Source: Mangrovicoccus sp.
GTDB lineage: Bacteria; Pseudomonadota; Alphaproteobacteria; Rhodobacterales; Rhodobacteraceae
Direction of reading: 5' to 3'
Length of the DNA stretch: 39,616 nucleotides
Assembly (NCBI GenBank): GCA_025800345.1
Contig: JAOXSB010000184.1
Location: forward strand, 1-39,616
Shown in pieces: positions 25,200 to 34,214 of the stretch (the stretch's first letter is position 1; each line of letters begins with the position of its first letter). The translations under genes and the position numbers were made by a program. Under the pieces are notes generated by a model, which searched no databases, was not told the DNA's origin, and worked only from the letters and a program-made list of their open reading frames with translations.

Positions 25200-26207
25200 T
25201 TATAAAAACCCAAGGGTTTTCATCAGATCGCCGATCTGCTGTTCTTGCTCTTCCAAGAAACTTTGGAAATCCGCGCCGGAATTATGGATATTCACCCAGC
25301 CATTGCGCGCCCGCACCTCTTCCCATTCAGGCGTGTCATACATGGCGCCAATCGCCTTTTGATACGCCGCTAATTTTTCCTCGGGCAGGTCCGGGGCCGC
25401 GAAGAACCCGCGCCAATTCACGAAAGTGGTCTCAATCCCCTGCTCCATCAATGTGGGCGCATCGGGATACGCATCCACCCGCTCGCCAGCGGTCACGCCG
25501 ATGATTTTCACCTCGCCCGCATTGGCCAAATCCACCGCTTCGGAAAAACCGGTTGAGAGGGCCGCAATCTCGCCCGAAAGCAGCGCCGCCATGGCTTTGC
25601 CTCCGGCATCATAGGGGATGTATTTGAACCCGGTGGGGTCCTCGCCCGCTGCTTGCATGGCCATGGCCGCCACCAAATGATCCATGCCCCCGGGCACCGA
25701 GCCCCCGCCAATTGCCGTCTTTGAGGGATCCGCGCGATAGGCCGCCAGAAGATCTTCCATGGAATTGATCGGGCTGTCCTTGCCCACAACAATCGCCGCA
25801 TAATCTCCGATCGTGCCCGCCACCAATGTCAGATCGCGGAAGTTTTGCGGAAACACCCCCGTGAGCGAGCGGATCACAATGGGCGTGGAATTCACCATCA
25901 ATGTGCCATGCTGGCTGGCGGCGTTTTCGATCAAATAGCCAATGGCTTTGCCGCCCCCACCACCAGACATATTCTCATAAGAGGCGCTGCCGACGAGCCC
26001 TGCTTTGGTCAGGGCCTCGCCCGTGCCCCGCGCCGTGCCATCCCAGCCGCCCCCGGCCCCGCCCGGGATCAGGAAATGGATTTTCTCAACGATTTGGTCG
26101 TCGCCAGCAAAGCTGGGCTTTGGGGCCAGCCCCGCGCCCCCAAGCGCCAAAGCGCCGCCCGCCACCATAGACATCAGGGCCCGGCGGCCCAATTTACGTG
26201 CAAACAT
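25200..26207 (-). CDS. tctC: tripartite tricarboxylate transporter substrate-binding protein TctC
   Basis: The periplasmic binding protein of the TTT system. The 335-residue product has a signal peptide (RALMSMVAGGALALGGAGLA, likely cleavage near PSFA/GDD). The family fold follows: IHFLIPGGAGGGWDGTARGT near the N-terminus, FPQNFRDLTLVAGTIGDYAA, GGGSVPGGMDHLVAAMAMQA, and the C-terminal NWRGFFAAPDLPEEKLAAYQ. The GGGWDGTAR loop and the neighbouring binding residues suggest a carboxylate ligand, but the exact one is unknown. It is the first gene of the tct operon, with an operator-like palindrome 50-65 bp upstream. Confidence 0.95.
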   Translation of the reverse strand: MFARKLGRRALMSMVAGGALALGGAGLAPKPSFAGDDQIVEKIHFLIPGGAGGGWDGTARGTGEALTKAGLVGSASYENMSGGGGGKAIGYLIENAASQHGTLMVNSTPIVIRSLTGVFPQNFRDLTLVAGTIGDYAAIVVGKDSPINSMEDLLAAYRADPSKTAIGGGSVPGGMDHLVAAMAMQAAGEDPTGFKYIPYDAGGKAMAALLSGEIAALSTGFSEAVDLANAGEVKIIGVTAGERVDAYPDAPTLMEQGIETTFVNWRGFFAAPDLPEEKLAAYQKAIGAMYDTPEWEEVRARNGWVNIHNSGADFQSFLEEQEQQIGDLMKTLGFL

Positions 26208-26256
26208 ATTATCCTCCCTTCCGGTGCGTTATCGTCGGTCTTTTGCCGATCCCACG

Positions 26257-26272
26257 ATGCAACCGGTTGCAT
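26257..26272. promoter_or_regulatory. 16-bp perfect palindrome, LacI-family operator candidate
   Basis: The sequence ATGCAACCGGTTGCAT is a perfect palindrome with the central CCGG and CAACCGGTTG arrangement typical of LacI-family operators. It ends 50 bp upstream of the tctC start codon, where a repressor could block the promoter. AATAAT lies just beside it on the minus strand and may be the -10 element. No LacI-family regulator gene is in the window. Confidence 0.75.
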
Positions 26273-26366
26273 TATTGGGATAACCTGCATCTTTCCATGC
26301 ATTTTGTCACGGGGTTTTGGAGGAAGTGATAAAGAGCCCGCTTTAAACGGCGCAGCGCGCTCAGCC

Positions 26367-27371
26367 TCAGGCGCGATCACTCAGGTTCAATCTGTAGGCA
26401 ATAATTGGCGCTAAAATTGACGCTAAATCAGCATCCTGCGCCATGAGCGGCGTCAATTCTGGGATCCGGTTCATGGCAATCAAATCCAGCACATCCTGAC
26501 GGATCTGCCCTTTCGCATCGCATGGCAATTGAGCAACCGGTTGCAACAATTCTATCTGATCTTCTCGCAAGAGCCCGCGCAGCGCGACAATATCAAAATC
26601 GCATTCCACAAATCCGTATAGCCCTTGGCCGCCCCCAGCCACAGGGTAAGTCGAAATAGCGACCTCGCGCACTTTGGGATGGGCCATCAGCGCTGCGCGC
26701 AAACCAGGCCCCTCTTGGCGCAAGCGCACCCCCGCCCCTTCGCCATCAGACCAATGCATCACCTGCCGGGTGATGAAATGATACACGGGCTTATAAAACC
26801 TATGCCATTGCCGCGATGGCCAAGACCGGTGGGCCACAAAGGCCCGTTCGCGGGCGGTCATCAAATGCGGGGCATAACGGGATTTTTGCTTGGCCAGATG
26901 GCGCAAATCTTCATAAGCGCGAAGGCGGAACAACCGGCCGCGGCGCTGCGAAACCGTGGCCAATTGAAAATCGATCACTGCCGCCCGACCATCGGGCATC
27001 ATCAGCCAGTTTTGCGGCTTTTGCAGATCATTATGGGTGACGCCGCGACGATGCATGGCCCGCAAAATCCGCGCCGCATCGCGATAAAATACGCGCGCCT
27101 CGGGACGGGCCGCTTGCAGCGGAGTGCCTTCGATCCAATCACGCAGCAAGCCTTGATCGTCAAACCGGAGCAGATGCGGCGTGCCTGCGATCCCTTGCAC
27201 CGCTTGCAGCGCCCGCGCTTCGCGCCGCGCCAAGAAGCGGCCAATCATCCGCCCCGGCTGGGCCAGTTGATCGAGCCTGCGCAAAATCAACCGCTGCCCG
27301 CTTTGAACATCCTGGCCCAAAACCGTTTCGGAAAACGCATCTCGCTTAAGAACCGTGTCAGGGGCAAACAC
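26367..27371 (-). CDS. kinase-fold protein with degenerate acyl-adenylate (ANL) C-terminal domain
   Basis: A 334-residue protein with two parts. Residues 1-200 look like a small protein- or sugar-kinase fold: glycine-poor N-lobe (LILRRL at 28-33), catalytic loop THNDLQKPQN (112-121) with Asp115 and Asn121, and metal motif IDFQLA (133-138) in place of DFG. Residues 221-303 resemble the small C-terminal domain of AMP-forming acyl-CoA synthetases: LRAALMAHPKVREVAIS, GLYGFVECD, and a closing LPCDAKGQIRQDVLDL. There the usual catalytic Lys position of the TGK motif is Gln. No adenylating N-terminal domain is present. Function is unknown. A copy of the tctC palindrome core lies inside its coding sequence. 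Confidence 0.65.
   Translation of the reverse strand: MFAPDTVLKRDAFSETVLGQDVQSGQRLILRRLDQLAQPGRMIGRFLARREARALQAVQGIAGTPHLLRFDDQGLLRDWIEGTPLQAARPEARVFYRDAARILRAMHRRGVTHNDLQKPQNWLMMPDGRAAVIDFQLATVSQRRGRLFRLRAYEDLRHLAKQKSRYAPHLMTARERAFVAHRSWPSRQWHRFYKPVYHFITRQVMHWSDGEGAGVRLRQEGPGLRAALMAHPKVREVAISTYPVAGGGQGLYGFVECDFDIVALRGLLREDQIELLQPVAQLPCDAKGQIRQDVLDLIAMNRIPELTPLMAQDADLASILAPIIAYRLNLSDRA
26533..26544. promoter_or_regulatory. second copy of the GCAACCGGTTGC palindrome
   Basis: A perfect 12-bp palindrome identical to the core of the element at 26257-26272, lying inside the kinase-like gene. The centres are 274 bp apart, close to 26 turns of DNA, which would suit repressor looping. It also encodes ordinary residues (LQPVA), so it may be a coincidence. 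Confidence 0.4.
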
Positions 27372-27569
27372 GTCCGCATGCCCCAGCGCTGGAAAAACAA
27401 AGTAAACTCATAGACGCAGCCTAATATGACGTAACGTAAATGTCTTGACCTGAATTGGCGCAACCCAAATCGCGGCGGGCCGCATCCAAGAGTTGCGCGT
27501 TTACCTAAAATTTGCCAGGCTCAAACCAGTCTTGCCATGAGAGCAAGAAAAACAGGTTAGGCAGAAATC

Positions 27570-27899
27570 ATGATATCTCTTCGCCGGGGTTTTCTCGTTG
27601 CCATTATGCTGTCCACGGGCCTCACGCTCAGCGCGCTGACCCCAAGCCCTGCGAGCGCCAAACAGATCGAACGGGCCTGCATGGCTTCGGATCGCCGCGC
27701 CGCCACCCAAAGCACTTGTCGCTGCATTCAGCGGGTGGCCGATCAGATCCTTACCCGCCCCGATCAGCGCAAAGCGGCAAAGTTTTTCAAAGATCCCGAT
27801 GAAGCGCAAAAAGTGCGCATGTCCGACGCCAACCGGGATGAAAAATTCTGGACCCGCTATAAGGATTTTGGCAACACCGCCATCGCCGTTTGCGGCTAG
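27570..27899 (+). CDS. small secreted cysteine-containing protein, unknown function
   Basis: A 109-residue protein with a clear signal peptide (LVAIMLSTGLTLSALTPSPA, likely cleavage after PASA at about residue 30). The mature part is about 79 residues, charged, with Cys37, Cys50, Cys52 and Cys108, so one or two disulfides are likely in the periplasm. The stretch AATQSTCRCIQRVADQIL and the C-terminal WTRYKDFGNTAIAVCG look conserved in type. Similar small proteins occur in Rhodobacteraceae and are sometimes annotated as arginine transporters without support. It sits upstream of, and convergent with, argF across a shared terminator. Confidence 0.75.
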   Translation: MISLRRGFLVAIMLSTGLTLSALTPSPASAKQIERACMASDRRAATQSTCRCIQRVADQILTRPDQRKAAKFFKDPDEAQKVRMSDANRDEKFWTRYKDFGNTAIAVCG

Positions 27900-27911
27900 G
27901 CCAGACAGCCA

Positions 27912-27936
27912 AAAGCCGCCCGAAAAGAGCGGCTTT
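27912..27936. terminator. bidirectional terminator between the small secreted protein gene and argF
   Basis: AAAGCCGC at 27912-27919 pairs with GCGGCTTT at 27929-27936 across a 9-base loop. The A/T ends of the stem give a short T-run in both directions. It lies 10-13 bp from the stops of both convergent genes. Confidence 0.8.
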
Positions 27937-27946
27937 CAACAGCGTA

Positions 27947-28873
27947 TTAAAGCCCCAAGCACCAGCGCATTACCGCCTTTTGCGCATGCAGGCGGTTTTC
28001 GGCCTCGTCAAACACCACCGATTGCGGCCCATCCATCACCGCATCAGTGACCTCTTCGCCGCGATGGGCGGGCAAGCAATGCATGAACAGCGCATCTGGC
28101 CCCGCCGCTTCCATCAAAGCCTCATTCACCTGATAGGGTTTGAGCAGATTATGGCGCCGCTCACGGGTTTCGGGCCCATCATGCATCGACAGCCAGGTAT
28201 CAGACACCACCAGATCCGCCCCTTGCACCGCCTCAAACGGATCACGGGAAATCTCGATCTTGCGGCCCGCGGCCCGGGCTTCTCCGATAAATTCCGCCTC
28301 AGGGTCCAGGGCCTCGGGCCCGGCAAAGGTCATGTCAAAGCCAAACCGCCCGGCGGCATGCAGAAAAGAGGCACAAACATTATTGCCATCGCCACACCAA
28401 ACCACTTTGCGCCCAGCAATCGAGCCGCGATGTTCCTCATAGGTGAGGATATCGGCCATGATCTGGCACGGATGGCTGCGATCGGTCAGCCCATTGATCA
28501 CTGGCACCGTGGCATGTTCGGCCAGTTCCAGCAGCGTGTCCTCAGCAAAGGTACGGATCATGATCAGATCCACATAGCGTGACAGCACCCGCGCGGTATC
28601 AGCGATGCTTTCCCCATGGCCAAGCTGCATTTCCGAGCCGGTCAGCACCAGGCTTTGCCCGCCCATTTGACGCACGCCCACATCAAAAGACACGCGGGTG
28701 CGGGTGGAAGGTTTTTCAAAAATCAGCGCCACCATATGCCCATCAAGCACTGGCGCATCATCCAAGGCCGCGCGCGGACGCCCGGCCCGCGCTGTTTTCA
28801 TGGCACTGGCGCTGTCGATCATCGCCCGCAAATCTTCGGGGGCGGTGCGGTTGATATCCAAAAAATGACTCAT
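27947..28873 (-). CDS. argF: ornithine carbamoyltransferase
   Basis: Makes citrulline from ornithine and carbamoyl phosphate in arginine synthesis. The 308-residue product has the carbamoyl-phosphate motif STRTR (56-60), HPCQ (134-137), [11 protein letters not shown] and the ornithine-binding [11 protein letters not shown]. The ATG at 28873 has GAGGAG six bases upstream; a GTG three bases earlier is less likely. It follows argD by about 20 bp on the same strand, and both are likely one operon. Confidence 0.97.
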   Translation of the reverse strand: MSHFLDINRTAPEDLRAMIDSASAMKTARAGRPRAALDDAPVLDGHMVALIFEKPSTRTRVSFDVGVRQMGGQSLVLTGSEMQLGHGESIADTARVLSRYVDLIMIRTFAEDTLLELAEHATVPVINGLTDRSHPCQIMADILTYEEHRGSIAGRKVVWCGDGNNVCASFLHAAGRFGFDMTFAGPEALDPEAEFIGEARAAGRKIEISRDPFEAVQGADLVVSDTWLSMHDGPETRERRHNLLKPYQVNEALMEAAGPDALFMHCLPAHRGEEVTDAVMDGPQSVVFDEAENRLHAQKAVMRWCLGL

Positions 28874-28893
28874 CACATGCTCCTCGGGCGGGG

Positions 28894-30087
28894 TTACACC
28901 GCCACAGCCGCGATTTGACTCGCAGCCCGGTCCAGACGATCCACCGCCTGGGAAATTTCATCTTCGCTCACGGTCAGCGGCGGCAAAAGCCGCACCACAT
29001 TATCTGCAGCAGGCACCGTCAGCAGTTCTTGGCCGTAGCCCGCTTGGACCACATCCATATTGGGCGTGCGGCATACCAGGCCGATCATCAGCCCCGATCC
29101 GCGCACCTCGGCGAACACATCGGGATGGGCGGCCACCAGCGCTTCGAGCTGTTGGCGCAAGAACCCTGCCTTGCGGCTGATCTCATCCAAAAACGCGGGA
29201 TCAGAGACATGGCGCAGCACTTCCAGCCCGACAGCGCAGCCCAAAGGGTTGCCCCCATAGGTGGAGCCATGGGTGCCCGCGGTCATGCCGCTGGCAGCAT
29301 TTTCCGTGGCCAGTACCGCGCCCAGGGGGAAGCCGCCACCAATGCCCTTTGCCACCATCATGATATCGGGCAGCACCCCGGCCCATTCATAAGCAAAAAG
29401 CCGGCCCGTACGGCCCATGCCGCATTGCACCTCGTCCAGGATCAACAGCGCACCTGCTGCATCGCAAAGCGCGCGAATGGCCTGCAAATCCGCGTCCGCA
29501 ATGGGGCGAATACCGCCCTCCCCTTGCACGGGCTCCAGCAGAACGGCGGCGATTTTACCGGCCTGCTCGCTGGTCAACAGCGCCTTGAGCCCGTCCAGAT
29601 CCCCCCAATCAAGATGGGTGAAGCCCGGCAAAAGCGGGGCAAAGCCATGGGTCATCTTTTCCGAGCCTGCCGCGGCGATGCCCGCAGCAGAACGGCCATG
29701 GAAACTGCCCGAGAAAGTGATGATTTCCACCCGGTCGCTCTGGCCTTGCTCGAACCAGTATTTCCGGGCCATTTTCACCGCGAGCTCGCAAGATTCCGTG
29801 CCTGAATTGGTGAAAAACACCGTGTCAGCAAAGGTCAGATCCACCAATTGCGCGGCCAAAGCCTCTTGCGCGGGGATATGATAAAGATTGCTCACATGCC
29901 AAAGCTGGGCGGCTTGTTCCGACAGAACCCGCACCAGATCAGGATGGGCATGCCCTAGGGCATTCACAGCGATGCCTGCGGCAAAATCCAGAAAACGTCG
30001 CCCATCCGCTTCGGTCAGCCAGGCGCCTTGCCCCGAGACAAAGCTCAAGGGCGCACGGTTATAGGTCGGCAAAACGGCGGGGATCAT
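28894..30087 (-). CDS. argD: acetylornithine aminotransferase
   Basis: A PLP-dependent class III aminotransferase that makes N-acetylornithine in arginine synthesis and may also serve in lysine synthesis. The 397-residue product has the typical N-terminus ([20 protein letters not shown]), the PLP-phosphate segment [36 protein letters not shown], and the Schiff-base Lys247 in [15 protein letters not shown]. The length is normal. It precedes argF, the classic alphaproteobacterial order. Confidence 0.96.
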   Translation of the reverse strand: MIPAVLPTYNRAPLSFVSGQGAWLTEADGRRFLDFAAGIAVNALGHAHPDLVRVLSEQAAQLWHVSNLYHIPAQEALAAQLVDLTFADTVFFTNSGTESCELAVKMARKYWFEQGQSDRVEIITFSGSFHGRSAAGIAAAGSEKMTHGFAPLLPGFTHLDWGDLDGLKALLTSEQAGKIAAVLLEPVQGEGGIRPIADADLQAIRALCDAAGALLILDEVQCGMGRTGRLFAYEWAGVLPDIMMVAKGIGGGFPLGAVLATENAASGMTAGTHGSTYGGNPLGCAVGLEVLRHVSDPAFLDEISRKAGFLRQQLEALVAAHPDVFAEVRGSGLMIGLVCRTPNMDVVQAGYGQELLTVPAADNVVRLLPPLTVSEDEISQAVDRLDRAASQIAAVAV

Positions 30088-30167
30088 TTCGGGTCCTCTC
30101 GCAAGAAAGCCCGTAGGTGGCGCGAAGCCGCGGGCGTGTCAACATGAAGGGAAAAAAGACAAAGCAT

Positions 30168-30186
30168 TTGCCCGAAAAACGGGCAA
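30168..30186 (-). terminator. hairpin downstream of the serine dehydratase gene
   Basis: TTGCCCG at 30168-30174 pairs with CGGGCAA at 30180-30186 with a five-A loop. On the minus strand it is followed after about 10 bases by a run of T (the complement of GAAAAAAGAC around 30150-30160). It lies about 100 bp past the sdaA stop and 80 bp before argD. Confidence 0.5.
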
Positions 30187-30284
30187 GAGATCAGCGCGAT
30201 CAGCGGCGTCGGAGATGTTTTGTCTTGGTCATGGCGACCGCTTAACAGCGCCCTTGCGAAATGGAAAGCCCCCTTCGCGCGGGC

Positions 30285-31700
30285 TCAGCACTCGGGCAGA
30301 TTGACCGCCAGCCCGCCCAACGCGGTTTCTTTGTATTTCTCGCTCATATCCCGCCCGGTCTGGCGCATGGTCTCGATGCAATTGTCCAGCGGCATGAAAT
30401 GCTCCCCATCGCCGCGCAGCGCCAAGGAGGCGGCCGAGACCGCTTTGATCGCGCCGAGCCCGTTGCGCTCGATACAAGGCACTTGCACCAACCCGCCCAC
30501 CGGATCGCAGGTCATGCCCAAATGATGCTCTAGGGCGATCTCGGCGGCATTTTCCACCTGGGCATTGCTGCCCCCTAGCGCCGCGCAAAGCCCCGCCGCG
30601 GCCATAGAGGCCGCCGCGCCGACCTCTCCCTGGCAGCCCACTTCGGCCCCCGAGATCGACGCATTATGTTTGATCAGCCCGCCAATGGCCGCGGCCACCA
30701 ACAAAAATTCACGAATGCCCGCCGCATTGGCCCCAATGCAATGATCCCGATAATAGCGGATCACCGCTGGCACCACACCCGCGGCCCCATTGGTGGGGGC
30801 GGTGACCACCCGCCCGCCGGCAGCGTTTTCCTCGTTCACCGCCATGGCATAGACCGAGAGCCAATCATTGATCACATGGGGCTGAGCCAGGTTGCGCCCG
30901 GCCTCTGCCGCGAGCTGGTTGTGGATGTCCCGCGCGCGGCGGCGCACGGAAAGCCCGCCCGGCAAGACCCCATCCAAGCGCAAGCCGCGCTCGATCACCG
31001 CATTCATCACCTGCCACAGCTCATCCAGCGCCGCATCAAGATCTTGGCCCGGATGATGAGCACGCTCATTGGCCCGTTTCATATCGCAGATGCGCCGCCC
31101 AGAGGCCTGCCCCATCTGGAGCATCTCTTCGGCAGAGCCAAAGGGGAAAGGATAACCCTGGGCCGCTTTGGCCCCGTGCAACTCCTCGGCCCCGCCATGG
31201 GCCTCGGCGGCCAGTTCCGCCTCGGTAAAGACAAAGCCCCCGCCCACGGAATAATAGATCTGCCGGTGATAGGGCGCGCCATGCTGATCATAGGCGACGA
31301 TCTCCATGCCATTGGCATGCCCGGGCAAGGCGCGCTCGTAATCAAAGATCAAATCGCGCTCTGGATCAAAGGCGATGGGCGGCAAGCCCGGCAAGATCAA
31401 ACGCTTTTCCGCCCGCAGCTTTGCCTCTTCGGGTTCGGCCAGATCCGGGTCCAGCGTGTCTGGGCGATGGCCCATCAGCCCCAAAAACACCGCGCGATCG
31501 GTGGCATGGCCTTTGCCGGTGAAAGCCAGTGAGCCGTGCAGCCAAACCTTGATCGCGGCGAGTTCATCGGCCCCGGGGATTTTCTCGGCCCCGCCGCGCA
31601 GATCATCCAAGAACCGCGCCGCCGCATTCATCGGCCCCATAGTATGAGACGAGGACGGCCCCAGGCCGATTTTGAAGACATCAAAGACCGAGAGAAACAT
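30285..31700 (-). CDS. sdaA: L-serine ammonia-lyase (L-serine dehydratase), one-chain iron-sulfur type
   Basis: Converts L-serine to pyruvate and ammonia with a [4Fe-4S] cluster. The 471-residue single chain starts [20 protein letters not shown] and has the N-terminal beta domain (to about 150) followed by the catalytic alpha domain. The cluster Cys are seen at C356 ([10 protein letters not shown]), C398 (GMTCDPVGG) and C409 (QVPCIERN). The final residue is Cys471 (NLPEC), as in bacterial enzymes whose C-terminal Cys reaches into the active site as a cluster ligand. The upstream open frame to 31877 is not used; AAGGGG precedes the ATG at 31700. Confidence 0.96.
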   Translation of the reverse strand: MFLSVFDVFKIGLGPSSSHTMGPMNAAARFLDDLRGGAEKIPGADELAAIKVWLHGSLAFTGKGHATDRAVFLGLMGHRPDTLDPDLAEPEEAKLRAEKRLILPGLPPIAFDPERDLIFDYERALPGHANGMEIVAYDQHGAPYHRQIYYSVGGGFVFTEAELAAEAHGGAEELHGAKAAQGYPFPFGSAEEMLQMGQASGRRICDMKRANERAHHPGQDLDAALDELWQVMNAVIERGLRLDGVLPGGLSVRRRARDIHNQLAAEAGRNLAQPHVINDWLSVYAMAVNEENAAGGRVVTAPTNGAAGVVPAVIRYYRDHCIGANAAGIREFLLVAAAIGGLIKHNASISGAEVGCQGEVGAAASMAAAGLCAALGGSNAQVENAAEIALEHHLGMTCDPVGGLVQVPCIERNGLGAIKAVSAASLALRGDGEHFMPLDNCIETMRQTGRDMSEKYKETALGGLAVNLPEC

Positions 31701-31773
31701 GCGCTGACCCCTTTGCCTCAGGAAAACAGCGCCCGGCGCGGCGCTCGCCTCTGGAAGCGACGTTTTTGCGCTC

Positions 31774-34212
31774 TCAGCGACGGGGTTTGGCCCGCAAGGT
31801 GGGATCAGCCTGGGTCGGATCTTCGGGCCAGGGATGTTTGGGATAGCGCCCGCGCATATCCTTGCGCACATCCCCATAGCCGCCCCGCCAAAAGCCGGGC
31901 AAATCGCTGGTCACAGCTATGGGCCGCCCGGCGGGCGAAAGCAATTCCAGCCGCAAAGGCACGCCCCCAACGCTTGGATGGCGGGTCTCGCCGAACAGCT
32001 CTTGCAGGCGCAATGCGATCTGCGGCGGCGCGCTGGCATAATCAATGGCCAATTTGCGCCCCAAAGGCGTGGTGTAATGGGGCGGCGCGATGCGATCGAG
32101 GCTTTGGCTTTGGGGCCAGCTCAGGGATTGCGCCAAAGCGCCTCCCGCATCCACCGTGCTCAGATCTCCAGCGCTGCGCGCGCCCGAAAGATGCGGCAAC
32201 AACCAATGCTCGGCGCTGGCCAGCAAAGCGTCCTCTCGGGGATCGGGCAAATCCGCGGCTTCGGGCCGCGCCACGGCCAGGCGCGCGCGCAGCAGGCTAA
32301 GCGCCTTTTGCCCGCCCAATGCGGCCAGCCCTAATTCACGCACCCCGTCCAGCGCCGCTTCGGCCAGGGACTCGGGCGGGACATCGCGCCAATGCTCGTC
32401 GCGCAGCACCAGCGCGCCCAAGCATTCCTGGCGCCGGGCCCGGACCTGGCGGCTGCGCTTGTCCCATGCGCAGCGCTCCACCCAGTGCAGCCTGTCGCCT
32501 GCAACCGCGCGCAACGCGCTTTCAGTGATTTCCACCGCTTGGCGCAGCCGTGCCTCGCGCCCGGCCCCATCAAGATCCGTGGCCACGATCAGCCGCGCGC
32601 CCGCCAGCGCATCGCTTGGCTCCATCACCGCGCCGCGCCCGCCAGACAGCAACCAACGGGGATCTTCCCCTGCTCGGCGCAATCCGATCCGGTCGGGATA
32701 GGCCAACGCCGCCATCTCGCCAGGGCTCATAGGCTCTGAATGATCTGGCAAAGCTTTGGCCAAGCGTTTGGCCTCGCTACCAATCCGCTCCAAAGCGCCC
32801 CGCGCCGCAGGCACCGCCCGATGCGGCGCTTTCAACGCCTCAAGCCGTTTGGCCAGATCCACCCCCGCATTGCGCAGCGGATCGCGATCATTGAGCAGCG
32901 CGGCCAAAGGCGCTGCCTGACGGCCTGCCACCAGTGCCATATGCGCCAGGCGCGGGTGCAAAGGCAGCTTGCCCAGTGCTTTGCCATGATCCGTCAGGCG
33001 CAGTTTTCCGTCCAGCGCCCCAAGATCGCGCAACAGCGCGCGCGCCTCGGCCAGCGCCCCTTCGGGCGGCGGGGTCAGAAAGGCCAAATCCTCGGGCGCA
33101 GCGCCCCATTGGGCAAGCTCCAGGGCCAACCCCGTCAGATCCGTGCGGGCAATCTCAGGGGGCGCGAAAGCGGCCATGCCGCCTTCTTCGCCCTTGGTCC
33201 AAAGCCGATAGCACAGGCCCGGTGCCACCCGGCCCGCGCGCCCCTGGCGCTGCACCGCCTCGGCCCGGGTGACCCGCTGGGTGACCAGCCGGGACATGCC
33301 CGTGCCCGGATCAAACTGCGCCCGCCGGGCCAGACCCGCATCCACCACCACCCGCACGTCTTCTATTGTGAGCGAGGTTTCCGCGATGGCTGTGGCCAGC
33401 ACAATCTTGCGGGCTTTGGGATCTGGAGCCACTGCCGCCCGCTGCGCCTTAAGATCGAGCGCACCGTAAAGCGGGCGCAGCACGCAGCCTTTGGGCAAAC
33501 GCGGCTCCAACGCGCCCAGAGTGCGGCGGATCTCGCCTTCACCAGGCAAAAACACCAACAGGCCGCCTTCGCTTTCGCCCAAAGCGGTGATCACCAGATC
33601 CGCCACTTCTTGTTCCAGACGGGCGGTTTTGCGCCGGGGGCGTTCCAACCAGCGGGTTTGCACCGGAAAGCTGCGCCCTTGGCTGGTGATCACCGGCGCA
33701 TCCTCCAGCATGGCGGCCACGGGTTCGGCATCCAAAGTGGCGGACATCACCAGCAGGTTAAGATCCTCGCGCAGGCCCTGGCGCGCATCCCAGCTCAGCG
33801 CGAGCCCCAGATCCGCTTGCAAAGACCGCTCGTGGAATTCGTCGAAAATCACCGTGCCCACACCGGGCAAATCCGGGTCCGATTGCAGCATGCGGGTCAG
33901 CACGCCTTCGGTGACCACTTCGATCTTGGTGACCCGGCTCACTTTGGCCTCACCGCGAATGCGATAGCCCACCTCTTGGCCCAAGGGCGTGCCCAGGGTG
34001 TCGGCCATGCGCGCCGCTGCTGCCCGCGCCGCCAAACGCCGAGGCTCTAGCATCACGATCCGCCCAGCATTGGGCGCCGCTTCGGCCAGCGCCAATGGCA
34101 CGCGGGTGGTTTTGCCCGCCCCGGGCGGGGCTTGCAGCACCGCCACCCCGCGCGATTGCATCGCGCTCAGCAATTCCGGCAGAGCCTCTTCAATGGGAAG
34201 ATCTTGGCCCAT
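31774..34212 (-). CDS. hrpB: ATP-dependent helicase HrpB
   Basis: A DEAH/DEFH-box RNA helicase-like protein of the HrpB family; the E. coli homologue has no clear phenotype and its role is unresolved. The 812-residue product has Walker A GAGKT (31-35), Walker B DEFH (124-127), motif III SATLDAE, the HrpA/HrpB-type C-terminal helicase region with QRQGRAGRVAPGLCYRLW, and the HrpB-specific C-terminal domain ending WPEDPTQADP. The length is typical. It starts two bases after the DUF3108 gene stop, so the two are translationally coupled. Confidence 0.95.
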   Translation of the reverse strand: MGQDLPIEEALPELLSAMQSRGVAVLQAPPGAGKTTRVPLALAEAAPNAGRIVMLEPRRLAARAAAARMADTLGTPLGQEVGYRIRGEAKVSRVTKIEVVTEGVLTRMLQSDPDLPGVGTVIFDEFHERSLQADLGLALSWDARQGLREDLNLLVMSATLDAEPVAAMLEDAPVITSQGRSFPVQTRWLERPRRKTARLEQEVADLVITALGESEGGLLVFLPGEGEIRRTLGALEPRLPKGCVLRPLYGALDLKAQRAAVAPDPKARKIVLATAIAETSLTIEDVRVVVDAGLARRAQFDPGTGMSRLVTQRVTRAEAVQRQGRAGRVAPGLCYRLWTKGEEGGMAAFAPPEIARTDLTGLALELAQWGAAPEDLAFLTPPPEGALAEARALLRDLGALDGKLRLTDHGKALGKLPLHPRLAHMALVAGRQAAPLAALLNDRDPLRNAGVDLAKRLEALKAPHRAVPAARGALERIGSEAKRLAKALPDHSEPMSPGEMAALAYPDRIGLRRAGEDPRWLLSGGRGAVMEPSDALAGARLIVATDLDGAGREARLRQAVEITESALRAVAGDRLHWVERCAWDKRSRQVRARRQECLGALVLRDEHWRDVPPESLAEAALDGVRELGLAALGGQKALSLLRARLAVARPEAADLPDPREDALLASAEHWLLPHLSGARSAGDLSTVDAGGALAQSLSWPQSQSLDRIAPPHYTTPLGRKLAIDYASAPPQIALRLQELFGETRHPSVGGVPLRLELLSPAGRPIAVTSDLPGFWRGGYGDVRKDMRGRYPKHPWPEDPTQADPTLRAKPRR

Positions 34213-34214
34213 TT

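Noticed and set aside
32740-34050. A 436-residue open frame antisense to hrpB
   Set aside because: hrpB has full helicase motifs in the opposite strand; the antisense frame is Arg/Gln/His-rich and has no recognisable domain.
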